A DNA stretch of 8,226 nucleotides from Methanobacteriota archaeon (GTDB lineage Archaea > Thermoplasmatota > Poseidoniia > Poseidoniales > Thalassarchaeaceae), in the NCBI GenBank assembly GCA_002720055.1, contig PBGH01000006.1, forward strand, positions 47,446 through 55,671. Reading direction: 5' to 3'. The position numbers and the translations under genes are program-made. This document shows, piece after piece, positions 1 through 6,784 of the stretch (within the stretch, counting starts at the first letter, position 1; the number at the start of each line of letters is the position of its first letter). A model generated the notes under the pieces. That model worked only from the letters and a program-made list of their open reading frames with translations. It had not been told where the DNA came from and ran no database searches.

Positions 1-16
1 TTGTACGAGGGGAGCA

Positions 17-1171
17 TCACGTAGCCCCCCCATCCGTCCAGGCGTTTGCCCATAAATCGAGCATCCTGATATCAAAAGTTTCGGTGGAGTTTGTCCTGAC
101 CGAGAATGAGTCCTGGAAGGAGAGTAGCCCCTTGAGTCCAGAGTCCTGCCATTCCAATTCCCACCAAGTTCCATCGACTGAAGTAGCGTTACTCGTTAAG
201 TTGCCGAGCATTAGTTGTGCGACAGAGGAGTTGTCAATAAATACGTGCATCTCAATCTCAGATAGGTTGACTTCGTAGATCATTGCTTCTGGTACGGATC
301 CAGATACTTCTGTAATGCCAGCTTCATTTAGTTGAAATTGTGGAAAAGGAATGAAAGGTATAGCGGCCCTGTCGAATGTGGGGCTTGGAAGTAGACCAGC
401 TTCGAACCACATCTCCTCAAGTGTCCCATTTCGAAGTAATTCGTAGTAAGGGATATCACTTTCCTCGTAAAATACAAGCCTGTAAAGTATGTCGGTAGTC
501 TCCCTGAAGACCTCTATGGCAGTAATTTCGGGAGGGAATCCAGAGGTTGCTACATAGGCCTGGATTACTTCTCCATTGATCAGTTTGCTTGTACCGCCCA
601 CTTGATAAAGCTCTGAAACATCGCCTGTTACAGTCCAAGTATGACCGTCAAACTGAGTGAAATCGTAGTAGAACGGTGGCCAGACCCCATCAGGTTCCTG
701 TTGCGAGAGCAGTTGTATCTCAACGAAAGGATCTTGATAATCGGGACTCATGTCTCTGCCCCGTTTCATAGAGAGCATATTTGAGTCTGAGATGTATATT
801 TCCGATAGGCCATCGTATATCTGGTATCCAGCCACGAGGTTGCCTCCTATCATGAGCGTGTGAGAAACGTAACGAGTTCCTAAATCATCGGATCTCTCTA
901 TTGCCCATGAGTTAACCACATTTACTCCATCGACCGTTGAGGCTTGCTCGGCCTCTACTCTGAAGAAACCAGGTTTTTGTGCAGCTAATGAATAGCCATC
1001 TAAGGGATTTTTCTCGGATATCATTCTAGCGAACTCCCCCCCTCTCATGGGGAAGCAGGAGTCGTTCACCTCGTAATCACAACCAGTGTCGCTTTCCACG
1101 TCACCAAGAGAAACACATCCTGAAAGTGGAGTAGTAAATAGTAATAGTGTAATCAATATTGCCCTTTTCAC
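17..1171 (-). CDS. Secreted lipoprotein of unknown function
   Basis: A 384-residue protein that I do not recognise. It starts with a compact lipoprotein signal: two basic residues (K2, R3), a hydrophobic stretch at residues 4-14 and a lipobox PLSGC with the lipidated cysteine at position 19. The mature part should therefore be anchored on the outer face of the membrane. It has no further membrane span. It is acidic and rich in Tyr/Trp and alternating hydrophobic residues, suggesting a mostly beta-strand extracellular domain. Cys31 and Cys39 lie close together near the anchor and could form a disulfide. The start codon is GTG. It is chosen because the signal peptide begins there and a TATA-like element lies about 26 bp upstream, consistent with a leaderless transcript. 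It is divergent from the NAD kinase gene across an 86-bp gap. A LolA-like beta fold is possible, but I have no motif to support it. Confidence 0.8.
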   Translation of the reverse strand: MKRAILITLLLFTTPLSGCVSLGDVESDTGCDYEVNDSCFPMRGGEFARMISEKNPLDGYSLAAQKPGFFRVEAEQASTVDGVNVVNSWAIERSDDLGTRYVSHTLMIGGNLVAGYQIYDGLSEIYISDSNMLSMKRGRDMSPDYQDPFVEIQLLSQQEPDGVWPPFYYDFTQFDGHTWTVTGDVSELYQVGGTSKLINGEVIQAYVATSGFPPEITAIEVFRETTDILYRLVFYEESDIPYYELLRNGTLEEMWFEAGLLPSPTFDRAAIPFIPFPQFQLNEAGITEVSGSVPEAMIYEVNLSEIEMHVFIDNSSVAQLMLGNLTSNATSVDGTWWELEWQDSGLKGLLSFQDSFSVRTNSTETFDIRMLDLWANAWTDGGAT

Positions 1172-1193
1172 TAAAGTCGGGTCCCTAGATTGT

Positions 1194-1201
1194 GATTTAG
1201 T
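1194..1201 (-). promoter_or_regulatory. Candidate TATA box of the lipoprotein gene
   Basis: On the minus strand these bases read ACTAAATC, centred about 26 bp before the GTG at 1171. That is the spacing expected between an archaeal TATA box and a transcription start at the first base of the start codon. No clear ribosome binding site precedes the GTG, which fits leaderless initiation. The match to the TATA consensus is only moderate. Confidence 0.4.
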
Positions 1202-1215
1202 GGTTGCGTTGCCCC

Positions 1216-1220
1216 TATAT
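1216..1220 (+). promoter_or_regulatory. Candidate TATA box of the NAD kinase gene
   Basis: A short TATAT lies 26 bp before base 1244, where the ribosome binding site of the NAD kinase gene begins. If used, it would give a very short leader of about 14 bases holding little more than that site. The element is short, so the call is weak. It shares the 86-bp divergent intergenic region with the lipoprotein promoter. Confidence 0.3.
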
Positions 1221-1243
1221 GTCAGGCATTATGACGACTGAGT

Positions 1244-1254
1244 AGGAGTGATCC
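1244..1254 (+). promoter_or_regulatory. Extended Shine-Dalgarno site of the NAD kinase gene
   Basis: AGGAGTGATCC matches the complement of the 16S tail seen at the right edge of this window (AGGAGGTGATCC) except for one missing G. AGGAG is followed by nine bases before the ATG at 1258. This fixes that ATG as the start and shows that this gene uses leadered initiation. Confidence 0.75.
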
Positions 1255-1257
1255 TGG

Positions 1258-2142
1258 ATGCCTGAGGAAATACTGGTTGTTTACAAGAAGAACTTCGAGG
1301 AAGTCCATGATAGGTCTCTAGACAAGGTAAGGCAGGAACTGGATAAACTAGTAGCTGAGAGGGGGGTTGACGTCGGATACACTGCAAGAGAAACAGTAGG
1401 CAGAGCAGACTTCTCTGGGCCGGATCTTGTTATCGTCCTTGGAGGTGATGGAACTCTGACCTCTATAGCCCATTCAGTGGATGATATCACGCCAGTTATG
1501 GGAGTGAACAGTCATCCTCGGAGCGAGAGCGATAATGGATCTTACGGATTCTTCATGGGGAGTGACCCCCAGTCATTCTCCGAGGATGTTAGGAGTGCTC
1601 TTGACGGAGGAGCTATGATCAATGTACTTCCACGCCTACAGGCCGAAATAGAGACGACAAGTGGGAATATAGTGAGATGCGATCCTGCATTGAATGACTT
1701 ATTGGTCGCCAATACTCACCAGTACCAGCCTTCTAAGTATAGGTTAAAGAGAGGAGTTATTGATTGTAATCAATACTCATCAGGTTGCCTTTTCTCGACT
1801 TTTCTCGGACAAGGGGCATGGTTCAGACATGTGGCCGACATAGAGGGTTCAAAATTTCCTATGGGAGATATTGGCGACCACTACCTATTCGTGGCGAGAG
1901 ACCTCCCAAGAGATTCTAGGTCTGCTGATGGCTCCTATTGGCAGTGGACAAACGAAACTACAGTCATCACTAGCGATATGCACAGGGGTTATGTCGTATG
2001 TGACGGATGGGATGAAACCCACTTCACACGTGGTGCAACTCTGAGAATAAACATTGATGGCCCCAAACTAAAGCTGCTGACGTTCAGAGGGCTGATTCTA
2101 GATCAAGTGTCTGGATGGATAGAATCGAAAACCATTAGTTAG
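1258..2142 (+). CDS. nadK: Divergent ATP-NAD kinase, NADK2/NADK3-like
   Basis: Predicted cytoplasmic enzyme that phosphorylates NAD to NADP using ATP. Its 294 residues are within the family's usual size. The diagnostic GGDGT motif is at 62-66, preceded by a hydrophobic strand (DLVIVL) and followed by a helix. An ALND segment at 144-147 takes the place of the usual NE motif. The C-terminal VVCDG (246-250), followed by a GATLRI strand (259-264), matches the end of the family's beta-sandwich. The segment after GGDGT reads PVMGVNSHPRSES rather than the common PILGINTGRLGFL. The usual GSTAY-type loop is replaced by a Ser/Gly/Cys-rich stretch at 174-188. Both deviations resemble the mitochondrial NADK2 and plant NADK3 branch rather than classical archaeal NAD kinases. 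An almost complete Shine-Dalgarno site sets the start. The gene converges on panD and overlaps its end by 8 bp. Because key motifs deviate, a related kinase or NADH kinase activity is possible. Confidence 0.75.
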   Translation: MPEEILVVYKKNFEEVHDRSLDKVRQELDKLVAERGVDVGYTARETVGRADFSGPDLVIVLGGDGTLTSIAHSVDDITPVMGVNSHPRSESDNGSYGFFMGSDPQSFSEDVRSALDGGAMINVLPRLQAEIETTSGNIVRCDPALNDLLVANTHQYQPSKYRLKRGVIDCNQYSSGCLFSTFLGQGAWFRHVADIEGSKFPMGDIGDHYLFVARDLPRDSRSADGSYWQWTNETTVITSDMHRGYVVCDGWDETHFTRGATLRINIDGPKLKLLTFRGLILDQVSGWIESKTIS

Positions 2143-2500
2143 ATGGAGTAAAAATTTTATTCTGGTCATCGAGATGGATTATTTTTGGCTCATGTGCCTC
2201 AATCTCCTGGTTTTTGAGACCGATATATGACATGATTATGACTTTATTTCCGGGTTTGATCAAATGTGCAGCAGCTCCGTTTATCTGAATTCGTCCAGAT
2301 CCTGGCTCGTCCTCAATCGCATAGGTTTCGATACGTGAACCATTAGTCAGATCCACTACCTGAACCCTTTCCCAGTGAGATATACCGGAAGAAGAGAGGA
2401 GGTTTGCATCTATAGAAATTGATCCAACATAGTCAATATCAGCGTCAGTAACTGTAGCTCTGTGGATCTTTGACCGGAGGAACCAACGCACCCCTGCCAT
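2135..2500 (-). CDS. panD: Aspartate 1-decarboxylase (pyruvoyl-dependent)
   Basis: Makes beta-alanine from L-aspartate for the pantothenate part of coenzyme A. The 121-residue length fits PanD (about 115-130). Conserved features align in order: KIHRATVT at 11-18 (the Lys and His of the active site), Tyr24, the Gly26-Ser27 self-cleavage pair whose serine becomes the pyruvoyl group, TNGSRIETYAI at 52-62 with the substrate-binding Arg56 and Tyr60, and NGAAAH at 74-79. Self-processing would give a beta chain of 26 residues and an alpha chain from Ser27. The start is uncertain: ATG at 2500 or an in-frame GTG at 2491. The GTG lies about 26 bp from an AT-rich promoter-like stretch and better matches the usual N terminus. 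The gene sits 45 bp downstream of the importer ATPase gene on the same strand, so read-through is possible. PanD of this type is typical of bacteria and uncommon in archaea. Confidence 0.93.
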   Translation of the reverse strand: MAGVRWFLRSKIHRATVTDADIDYVGSISIDANLLSSSGISHWERVQVVDLTNGSRIETYAIEDEPGSGRIQINGAAAHLIKPGNKVIIMSYIGLKNQEIEAHEPKIIHLDDQNKIFTPSN

Positions 2501-2510
2501 GGTTATGCGA

Positions 2511-2530
2511 GATAATTATACTATTCAATA
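2511..2530 (-). promoter_or_regulatory. panD: AT-rich candidate promoter of panD
   Basis: This 20-bp stretch is almost entirely A/T and contains TATTGAATAG followed directly by TATAATTATC on the minus strand. One half is spaced for a leaderless start at the ATG (2500) and the other for the in-frame GTG (2491). It suggests panD can be transcribed separately from the importer operon upstream. No terminator-like hairpin is seen in the 45-bp gap. Confidence 0.4.
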
Positions 2531-2545
2531 CGAACTATGTGAGTA

Positions 2546-3298
2546 CTAGAGAATCTGCTCCAAGAATAATTTGGTCCTATCGTGCTTGGGGTTGGTGAAG
2601 AACTCCTCCGGGGTGTTCTCCTCCACGAGCTCGCCCTCGTCGAACAGGATACAGCGGTCTGCCACCTCCTTCGCGAACCCCATCTCGTGAGTGACAACGA
2701 TCATCGTGATGTCCCTATTGGCCAGGTCGATCATCACCTCCAGCACCTCCTTGATCATCTCTGGGTCCAGAGCGGAAGTCGGCTCGTCGAACAGCATTAT
2801 CTTGGGGTCCATGGCAAGTGCTCTCGCGATCGCCACCCTTTGCTGCTGCCCCCCAGATAGCCCGCTGGGGTACTTGTAAGCCTGTTCGGGTATCCCGACC
2901 CTCTCCAGCAGTTCCATGGCCTTGTCCTCCGCCTGGCTCTTCGACATCCCCTTCACCTTCATGGGGGCCAGTGTTACATTCTCCATTATCGTGAGATGGG
3001 GGAACAGCTCGAATTGCTGGAAGACAAATCCGACTTCAGATCTGATGTACTTCAGGTCTGCTACGCTGGTCTCTTCGTCGATGGTTATTCCATCGACCTC
3101 GATCGTGCCCCCGCTGTGTGGCTGGAGCCTGTTGAGCGTCCTGATGAAGGTCGACTTCCCCGATCCAGAGGGTCCGAGGATGACGATAATCTCCCCTGTT
3201 CTCACAGTGATGTCTATTCCCTTGAGGGCCCAGAAATCTCCGAAATTCACCTTTACGCCCTTCGTCTTTATTATTTCATTTTCTTCGTTCTCAGTCAT
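2546..3298 (-). CDS. aapP: Amino-acid ABC importer ATP-binding protein (AapP/GlnQ family)
   Basis: Cytoplasmic ATPase that powers the importer encoded by the three genes before it. All nucleotide-binding motifs are intact in 250 residues: Walker [10 protein letters not shown] (42-50); the Q-loop in VFQQF (92-96); the signature LSGGQQQR (147-154); Walker B IMLFDEP with catalytic Glu172; the D-loop SALDPE (175-180); and the switch His204 in VTHEM. The core length and the LFPHLT and HEMGFA segments are typical of the polar amino-acid uptake family. A small difference is Gly146 before the signature, where Gln is common. The ATG overlaps the stop of the preceding permease gene (ATGA), implying translational coupling. 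A purine-rich AGGTGGGGAG lies just upstream as a possible ribosome binding site. It is the last gene of the transport operon. Confidence 0.95.
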   Translation of the reverse strand: MTENEENEIIKTKGVKVNFGDFWALKGIDITVRTGEIIVILGPSGSGKSTFIRTLNRLQPHSGGTIEVDGITIDEETSVADLKYIRSEVGFVFQQFELFPHLTIMENVTLAPMKVKGMSKSQAEDKAMELLERVGIPEQAYKYPSGLSGGQQQRVAIARALAMDPKIMLFDEPTSALDPEMIKEVLEVMIDLANRDITMIVVTHEMGFAKEVADRCILFDEGELVEENTPEEFFTNPKHDRTKLFLEQIL

Positions 3299-4833
3299 GT
3301 TCTCTCCCCACCTGTTTCCGAGCCGAGGCCCAGCTTCTTCTCGATACCCAAAGAGATACGAGATAGATAGAATGCGATTATCCAGAACACGAACGCAGCC
3401 ATATAAAGCGGCTCGAGGATGTCGAGTGCGAATTGAAGGTCGGAAGTGTTCAGGTCCTTGGCGATCTTGAAGAAGTCGAATATGCCTATGATGAAAATGA
3501 GGGTCGTGTCCTTCCAGAGTCCGATTAGTAGGCTCACCAGGGAAGGTAGGGTGGTGCGGACTGAGTTGGGCAGGATCACGGTCATTTTGATCTGGTTAGG
3601 ATTCAGTCCAAGTGCCGTTGCTGCCTCGATCTGGCCCCCTCTTATCGATTGGATGCCGCCCCTGAGTATCTCTGCAGTGTAGACCCCCCCGAAGAAGGCG
3701 AACATCAGCAGGGTCCTCATGATAGAGTCCGCATCGGAGAACGGGACTATCACGTCCTCCAACAGGTATTTCGCGAAGTACAGCCATGCGATCATGGGCC
3801 CGGCACGAACGGTCTCGATCAGAGCGGTGGAAGGCCACTTGAATATCGGGAGGTCGCTTTGCCTCCCGAATGCTAGTACTATGCCTATCCCGAGCCCGAG
3901 TACGCCGCCTGCTGTTGCCAGTACTAGGTTTACGAACAGTCCGCCCCAGAGTGCGGGCTCCAGTCCGCTCTCCATCCAGCCCCTCTCAACGATGGAATCC
4001 GGGGGGTCCATCACAAAGAGCGAGAAGAAGAACGTGAAGACACCGAGCAGGCTGAGGTAGCGCCTGAGTCTGTTTATCTGGAACTCCTCGGATCTGGAGC
4101 AGTATCTCCTGGTGATCAGGAAGGATGCCAGTCCCACGGCGCTTACGAGGAGGAATCTGGTGATGGGCCCCTCTGGGTTGTAGCTCCTGTGCCCAGGGTA
4201 TGACGTCGCCGCGAGGGTGACGATTGATAGCAGGAGGAATCCGCCCACGAAGTTACGGGTCTTGATTTCTGATGTCCCGTACGCTGAGCTGACCACGGCC
4301 GTTAGCAGGGCCAGGGTAGACCATAGCCTCCACATCTGGTTCTCTTGGCTATCGCTGATCATTCTGTAGTTCATCTCGTGCCCGGCGAAGAGCTGGACCC
4401 TGGCGGACCAGACTATGCCCCAGTTCGCCTCTACGAGCACGAATCCTAGGAGCCAGTCACACAGGAAGAAAATCGAGCCCGCCGCTATCAGACCCAGAAT
4501 AGCCGAGGATCTCGATTTTATGATGGTCCCCTTGATTGTGGTGAGTAGGACTGTCCAGACTAGAAGGAAAGAGGTAGCACCGAAAGCGAGCAGGAACAGC
4601 ATGTGCTTGGTCTCTAGTTCGTCGGTCATCGATCCATGCTTATTCATGACCATCCAGAAAGACGAGATTATCGAGATTGCCAGGGCTACGCCTGAAGTGA
4701 CTCGGTTGTTCTCCCCCCCAGCCCACTTCGCAGGTTTCCCTGAGACCGCCTCTTCCAGACCGTTCAGTACCGACATGGCCCTCTCCACGTCGAACCGGCC
4801 ATTGCCCACTCCCTCAGGATTCCCGACAGTCAT
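3295..4833 (-). CDS. aapM: Amino-acid ABC importer permease, AapM-like, with N-terminal membrane extension
   Basis: One of the two membrane subunits forming the translocation path. The C-terminal part, about residues 295-500, is a standard binding-protein-dependent permease domain. It carries the EAA coupling motif (E403-A404-A405, G409 and LP at 421-422) that docks on the ATPase. Segments such as [18 protein letters not shown] (438-455) and AEILRGGIQ (387-395) closely resemble bacterial AapM/BztC. Total length is 512 residues, whereas AapM is usually about 380-430. The N-terminal 290 residues hold a soluble lead of about 45 residues and then roughly six to seven hydrophobic segments (about 47-63, 78-99, 109-133, 171-184, 194-211, 226-240 and 259-275). 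The start ATG overlaps the preceding stop (ATGA), and GAGGG lies seven bases upstream of it. The assignment rests on the C-terminal domain. The role of the extension is unknown. Confidence 0.92.
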   Translation of the reverse strand: MTVGNPEGVGNGRFDVERAMSVLNGLEEAVSGKPAKWAGGENNRVTSGVALAISIISSFWMVMNKHGSMTDELETKHMLFLLAFGATSFLLVWTVLLTTIKGTIIKSRSSAILGLIAAGSIFFLCDWLLGFVLVEANWGIVWSARVQLFAGHEMNYRMISDSQENQMWRLWSTLALLTAVVSSAYGTSEIKTRNFVGGFLLLSIVTLAATSYPGHRSYNPEGPITRFLLVSAVGLASFLITRRYCSRSEEFQINRLRRYLSLLGVFTFFFSLFVMDPPDSIVERGWMESGLEPALWGGLFVNLVLATAGGVLGLGIGIVLAFGRQSDLPIFKWPSTALIETVRAGPMIAWLYFAKYLLEDVIVPFSDADSIMRTLLMFAFFGGVYTAEILRGGIQSIRGGQIEAATALGLNPNQIKMTVILPNSVRTTLPSLVSLLIGLWKDTTLIFIIGIFDFFKIAKDLNTSDLQFALDILEPLYMAAFVFWIIAFYLSRISLGIEKKLGLGSETGGERT

Positions 4834-6692
4834 ATCCTCACCCTCGTTACCCTTGCGTTGTACGCGTTCATCACTACTGAAATGAGCAGGCTACCGGCCT
4901 GGTAGGTAATCAGCAGGAGCATGAAGAGCGGGACTAGCTTGCCCACGTTGTTCATCATGATCAGGATGACGAGGAATATGTCGCTGAACCCGACTATGAT
5001 GGCCAGGCTCGAGTTCTTCCAGACGTTCATGTACTGGCTGTTAAGAAGCGGCACCATGCTCCTCAGTGCTTGGGGCAGGATAACCAGCCTCAGCCTCTGG
5101 AATGGGTTCAGGCCCAGCGATATCGCGGCCTCTACCTGGCCTCGGGGCAATGACTGGATGCTCCCCCTCACTATCTCCGCGACGATCGATGCCGTGAAGA
5201 GCGTCAGTGCGGTTACGACGTAGATGAACGGGCTCGTGATCTTGAAGCCAGTGCCCTCCACGATGTACCATGAGGCAGTGTTCTCCATGTTCGGCTGGAT
5301 GAGCTCTGGAATGCTGAAGTCACCGGACAGGAAGACAGCTAGCGAGACCAGGGATGCGACTGCCCATATCGCCATCCTCCTGATTAGTCCCTCATCCGAG
5401 TCATCGACCCCATCCCTGTCTAGGTAGCCTGTTAGGATTCGAGTCCCAATCAAGATAGATATCGCGATCACTAGGTTGGCAGTGGCTGGTTGCGGTATCC
5501 AGTGGCCTTGCTTGCTCAGGTAGAACATTTCGAAGAGGAAGACCTCAGCCCCAAAATCGGGCGCCCATTCCCTGATCTGGATGGATACGAAGAATAGCAG
5601 AATCGCCAGTGGGATGTTCCGGAAGAATTCCACGTAGGCGGTGGCGAGTCCGGCTGCGAGCCTGTTGTTGGAGAGCCTGGAGACGCCGATGAAGATGCCA
5701 AGGATAGTGCAGAGGACTATGCTGAGCAGGGTTGCTCTCGCTGAGTTTATCACGCCCGCTCTGAAGAAGGTCCACCGGGAGTCGTTGGATGCGTCAATCT
5801 GCCACGGCCAGTTCGTCACGGGGAATCCGCCGACGTCCTCCATGAACTCGTAGGACAGCCTCCAGTCCTCGTTTGTCTTGACGAGGTACATCACCCTGAG
5901 TATCACGAAAAGGACGAATGGGATTGCGAATAGGAAGACCGTCGAGGAGAACTTCTGGTCCTGTATCGAGGGCTTGTGCCTCTCTAGGGAGAGGTCCCAT
6001 ACTGAATATAGGAAGACCGCCAGCAGGAGCAAGGAGAGGAATGTGACGATGTTCTCGAGTATGCTCGTGAAGTAAATCGAGAAGGCAGGTAGTAGGACAG
6101 GGACGAGGAGGGTGACAAGGTAGAACGAGATTGCGAGGAGTGTTAGCAAGGACTCGGCGGGTGCTTCGAGCCAGATCCTCTTCGCTTCCTTCGGGGCCTT
6201 CAGGGTCGCGACCAGGGAGTCTACCATCCCGTTTACCTCGTCTAGAACGAGTACAAACCCCCCAGTTAGGAGCCCGCCCATGATCATCCACCCCTGGTTC
6301 TTTGCCCTGAACTCGAGCTCGTTTGACAGCCCCATAAGAAGCAGGAATCCGAGGATCATCACGATGGTCTTGGAATAGCCCCTCCAATCCAGTGGGTTTG
6401 AGAGCAGGTTCCTGTACTCGTTGCAAGCCAGGACGAACAGCAGGAGGAAGATTGGGCCGATTATCCCTAGGGAGTCGGATAGGGATAGGTATGAGTCGTT
6501 CAGTTCAAGGCCGTTCACCTCGACGCTGACTGCCATCTCATCGATGATCCCCTTGGAGAGCGAGAAGAACTTGGTCAGGTACTGCCACAGGAGAAAGGCG
6601 ACCACCATGTAGGTAGCGAGCCTAGGTGCGTCATTGGGAGTCAGTCTGAGTTTCGATGCTAGTCCTTGGGATTCTTTACGTGCGGTTACCAC
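4830..6692 (-). CDS. aapQ: Amino-acid ABC importer permease, AapQ-like, with N-terminal membrane extension
   Basis: The partner membrane subunit of the importer. Residues about 312-615 match the AapQ/BztB permease: FRAGVINSARATLLS (310-324), AYVEFFRNIPLAILLFF (352-368), the coupling motif AEIVRGSIQSLPRGQVEAA ending in the EAA at 521-523, the LP at 539-540, and LNSQYMNVWKNSSLAIIVGF (550-569). As in bacterial AapQ, a long segment (about 370-490) separates the YVEFFRNIP region from the coupling-motif half. The protein is 620 residues, while the bacterial family is about 400. The additional N-terminal region contains about seven hydrophobic segments (about 24-38, 75-91, 107-121, 135-150, 182-202, 210-231 and 250-271). 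The start is GTG, chosen because GAGGAG lies eight bases before it. It overlaps the next permease gene by ATGA. It follows the binding-protein gene by 90 bp. Confidence 0.93.
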   Translation of the reverse strand: MVTARKESQGLASKLRLTPNDAPRLATYMVVAFLLWQYLTKFFSLSKGIIDEMAVSVEVNGLELNDSYLSLSDSLGIIGPIFLLLFVLACNEYRNLLSNPLDWRGYSKTIVMILGFLLLMGLSNELEFRAKNQGWMIMGGLLTGGFVLVLDEVNGMVDSLVATLKAPKEAKRIWLEAPAESLLTLLAISFYLVTLLVPVLLPAFSIYFTSILENIVTFLSLLLLAVFLYSVWDLSLERHKPSIQDQKFSSTVFLFAIPFVLFVILRVMYLVKTNEDWRLSYEFMEDVGGFPVTNWPWQIDASNDSRWTFFRAGVINSARATLLSIVLCTILGIFIGVSRLSNNRLAAGLATAYVEFFRNIPLAILLFFVSIQIREWAPDFGAEVFLFEMFYLSKQGHWIPQPATANLVIAISILIGTRILTGYLDRDGVDDSDEGLIRRMAIWAVASLVSLAVFLSGDFSIPELIQPNMENTASWYIVEGTGFKITSPFIYVVTALTLFTASIVAEIVRGSIQSLPRGQVEAAISLGLNPFQRLRLVILPQALRSMVPLLNSQYMNVWKNSSLAIIVGFSDIFLVILIMMNNVGKLVPLFMLLLITYQAGSLLISVVMNAYNARVTRVRI

Positions 6693-6700
6693 TGAAACGT

Positions 6701-6706
6701 CTCCTC
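6701..6706 (-). promoter_or_regulatory. aapQ: Shine-Dalgarno site deciding the GTG start of aapQ
   Basis: GAGGAG on the minus strand is eight bases ahead of the GTG at 6692 and pairs with the CCUCC of the 16S tail. An ATG overlapping this site (6708) is in a different frame and opens only a ten-codon peptide. The site therefore supports the GTG. Confidence 0.7.
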
Positions 6707-6726
6707 ATGAGTTGATTTTTTGTTGG

Positions 6727-6753
6727 GCCCGGGGGGAACACGCCCCCCCGGGC
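6727..6753 (-). promoter_or_regulatory. Strong G/C hairpin between aapJ and aapQ
   Basis: The arms 6727-6736 and 6744-6753 pair perfectly over 10 bp, all G:C, with a seven-base loop. On the minus strand it follows the binding-protein stop codon by about 30 bases and precedes the aapQ ribosome site by about 20. No T-tract follows on either strand, so it is not a normal terminator. A likely role is to stabilise the 3' end of the binding-protein message, or to allow partial termination, so that more binding protein than permease is made. That role is inferred. Confidence 0.6.
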
Positions 6754-6766
6754 TTTACGTGGGCTA

Positions 6767-6784
6767 AATCGATGTTGCTCGATT
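6767..6784 (-). repeat. Short hairpin overlapping the aapJ stop codon
   Basis: AATCGA and TCGATT arms (6 bp) flank a six-base loop. The structure covers two bases of the TAA stop of the binding-protein gene. It forms a tandem pair with the much stronger hairpin just downstream. Alone it is weak. Confidence 0.35.

Noticed and set aside
2916..3470. Plus-strand open frame antisense to aapP and the end of aapM
   Set aside because: It mirrors a well-supported ATPase gene with all motifs intact, so it is a shadow frame.
4415..4885. Plus-strand open frame across the aapQ/aapM junction
   Set aside because: It is antisense to two recognised permease genes and shows no independent coding signal.
5794..6426. 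Open frame of 210 residues on the minus strand within aapQ
   Set aside because: It lies entirely inside the conserved permease gene in another frame and has low-complexity, Arg/Pro-rich composition with no motif or ribosome site.
6727..6753. Rho-independent terminator ending aapJ
   Set aside because: The stem is strong but no T-tract follows on either strand, and the next operon gene starts shortly after.
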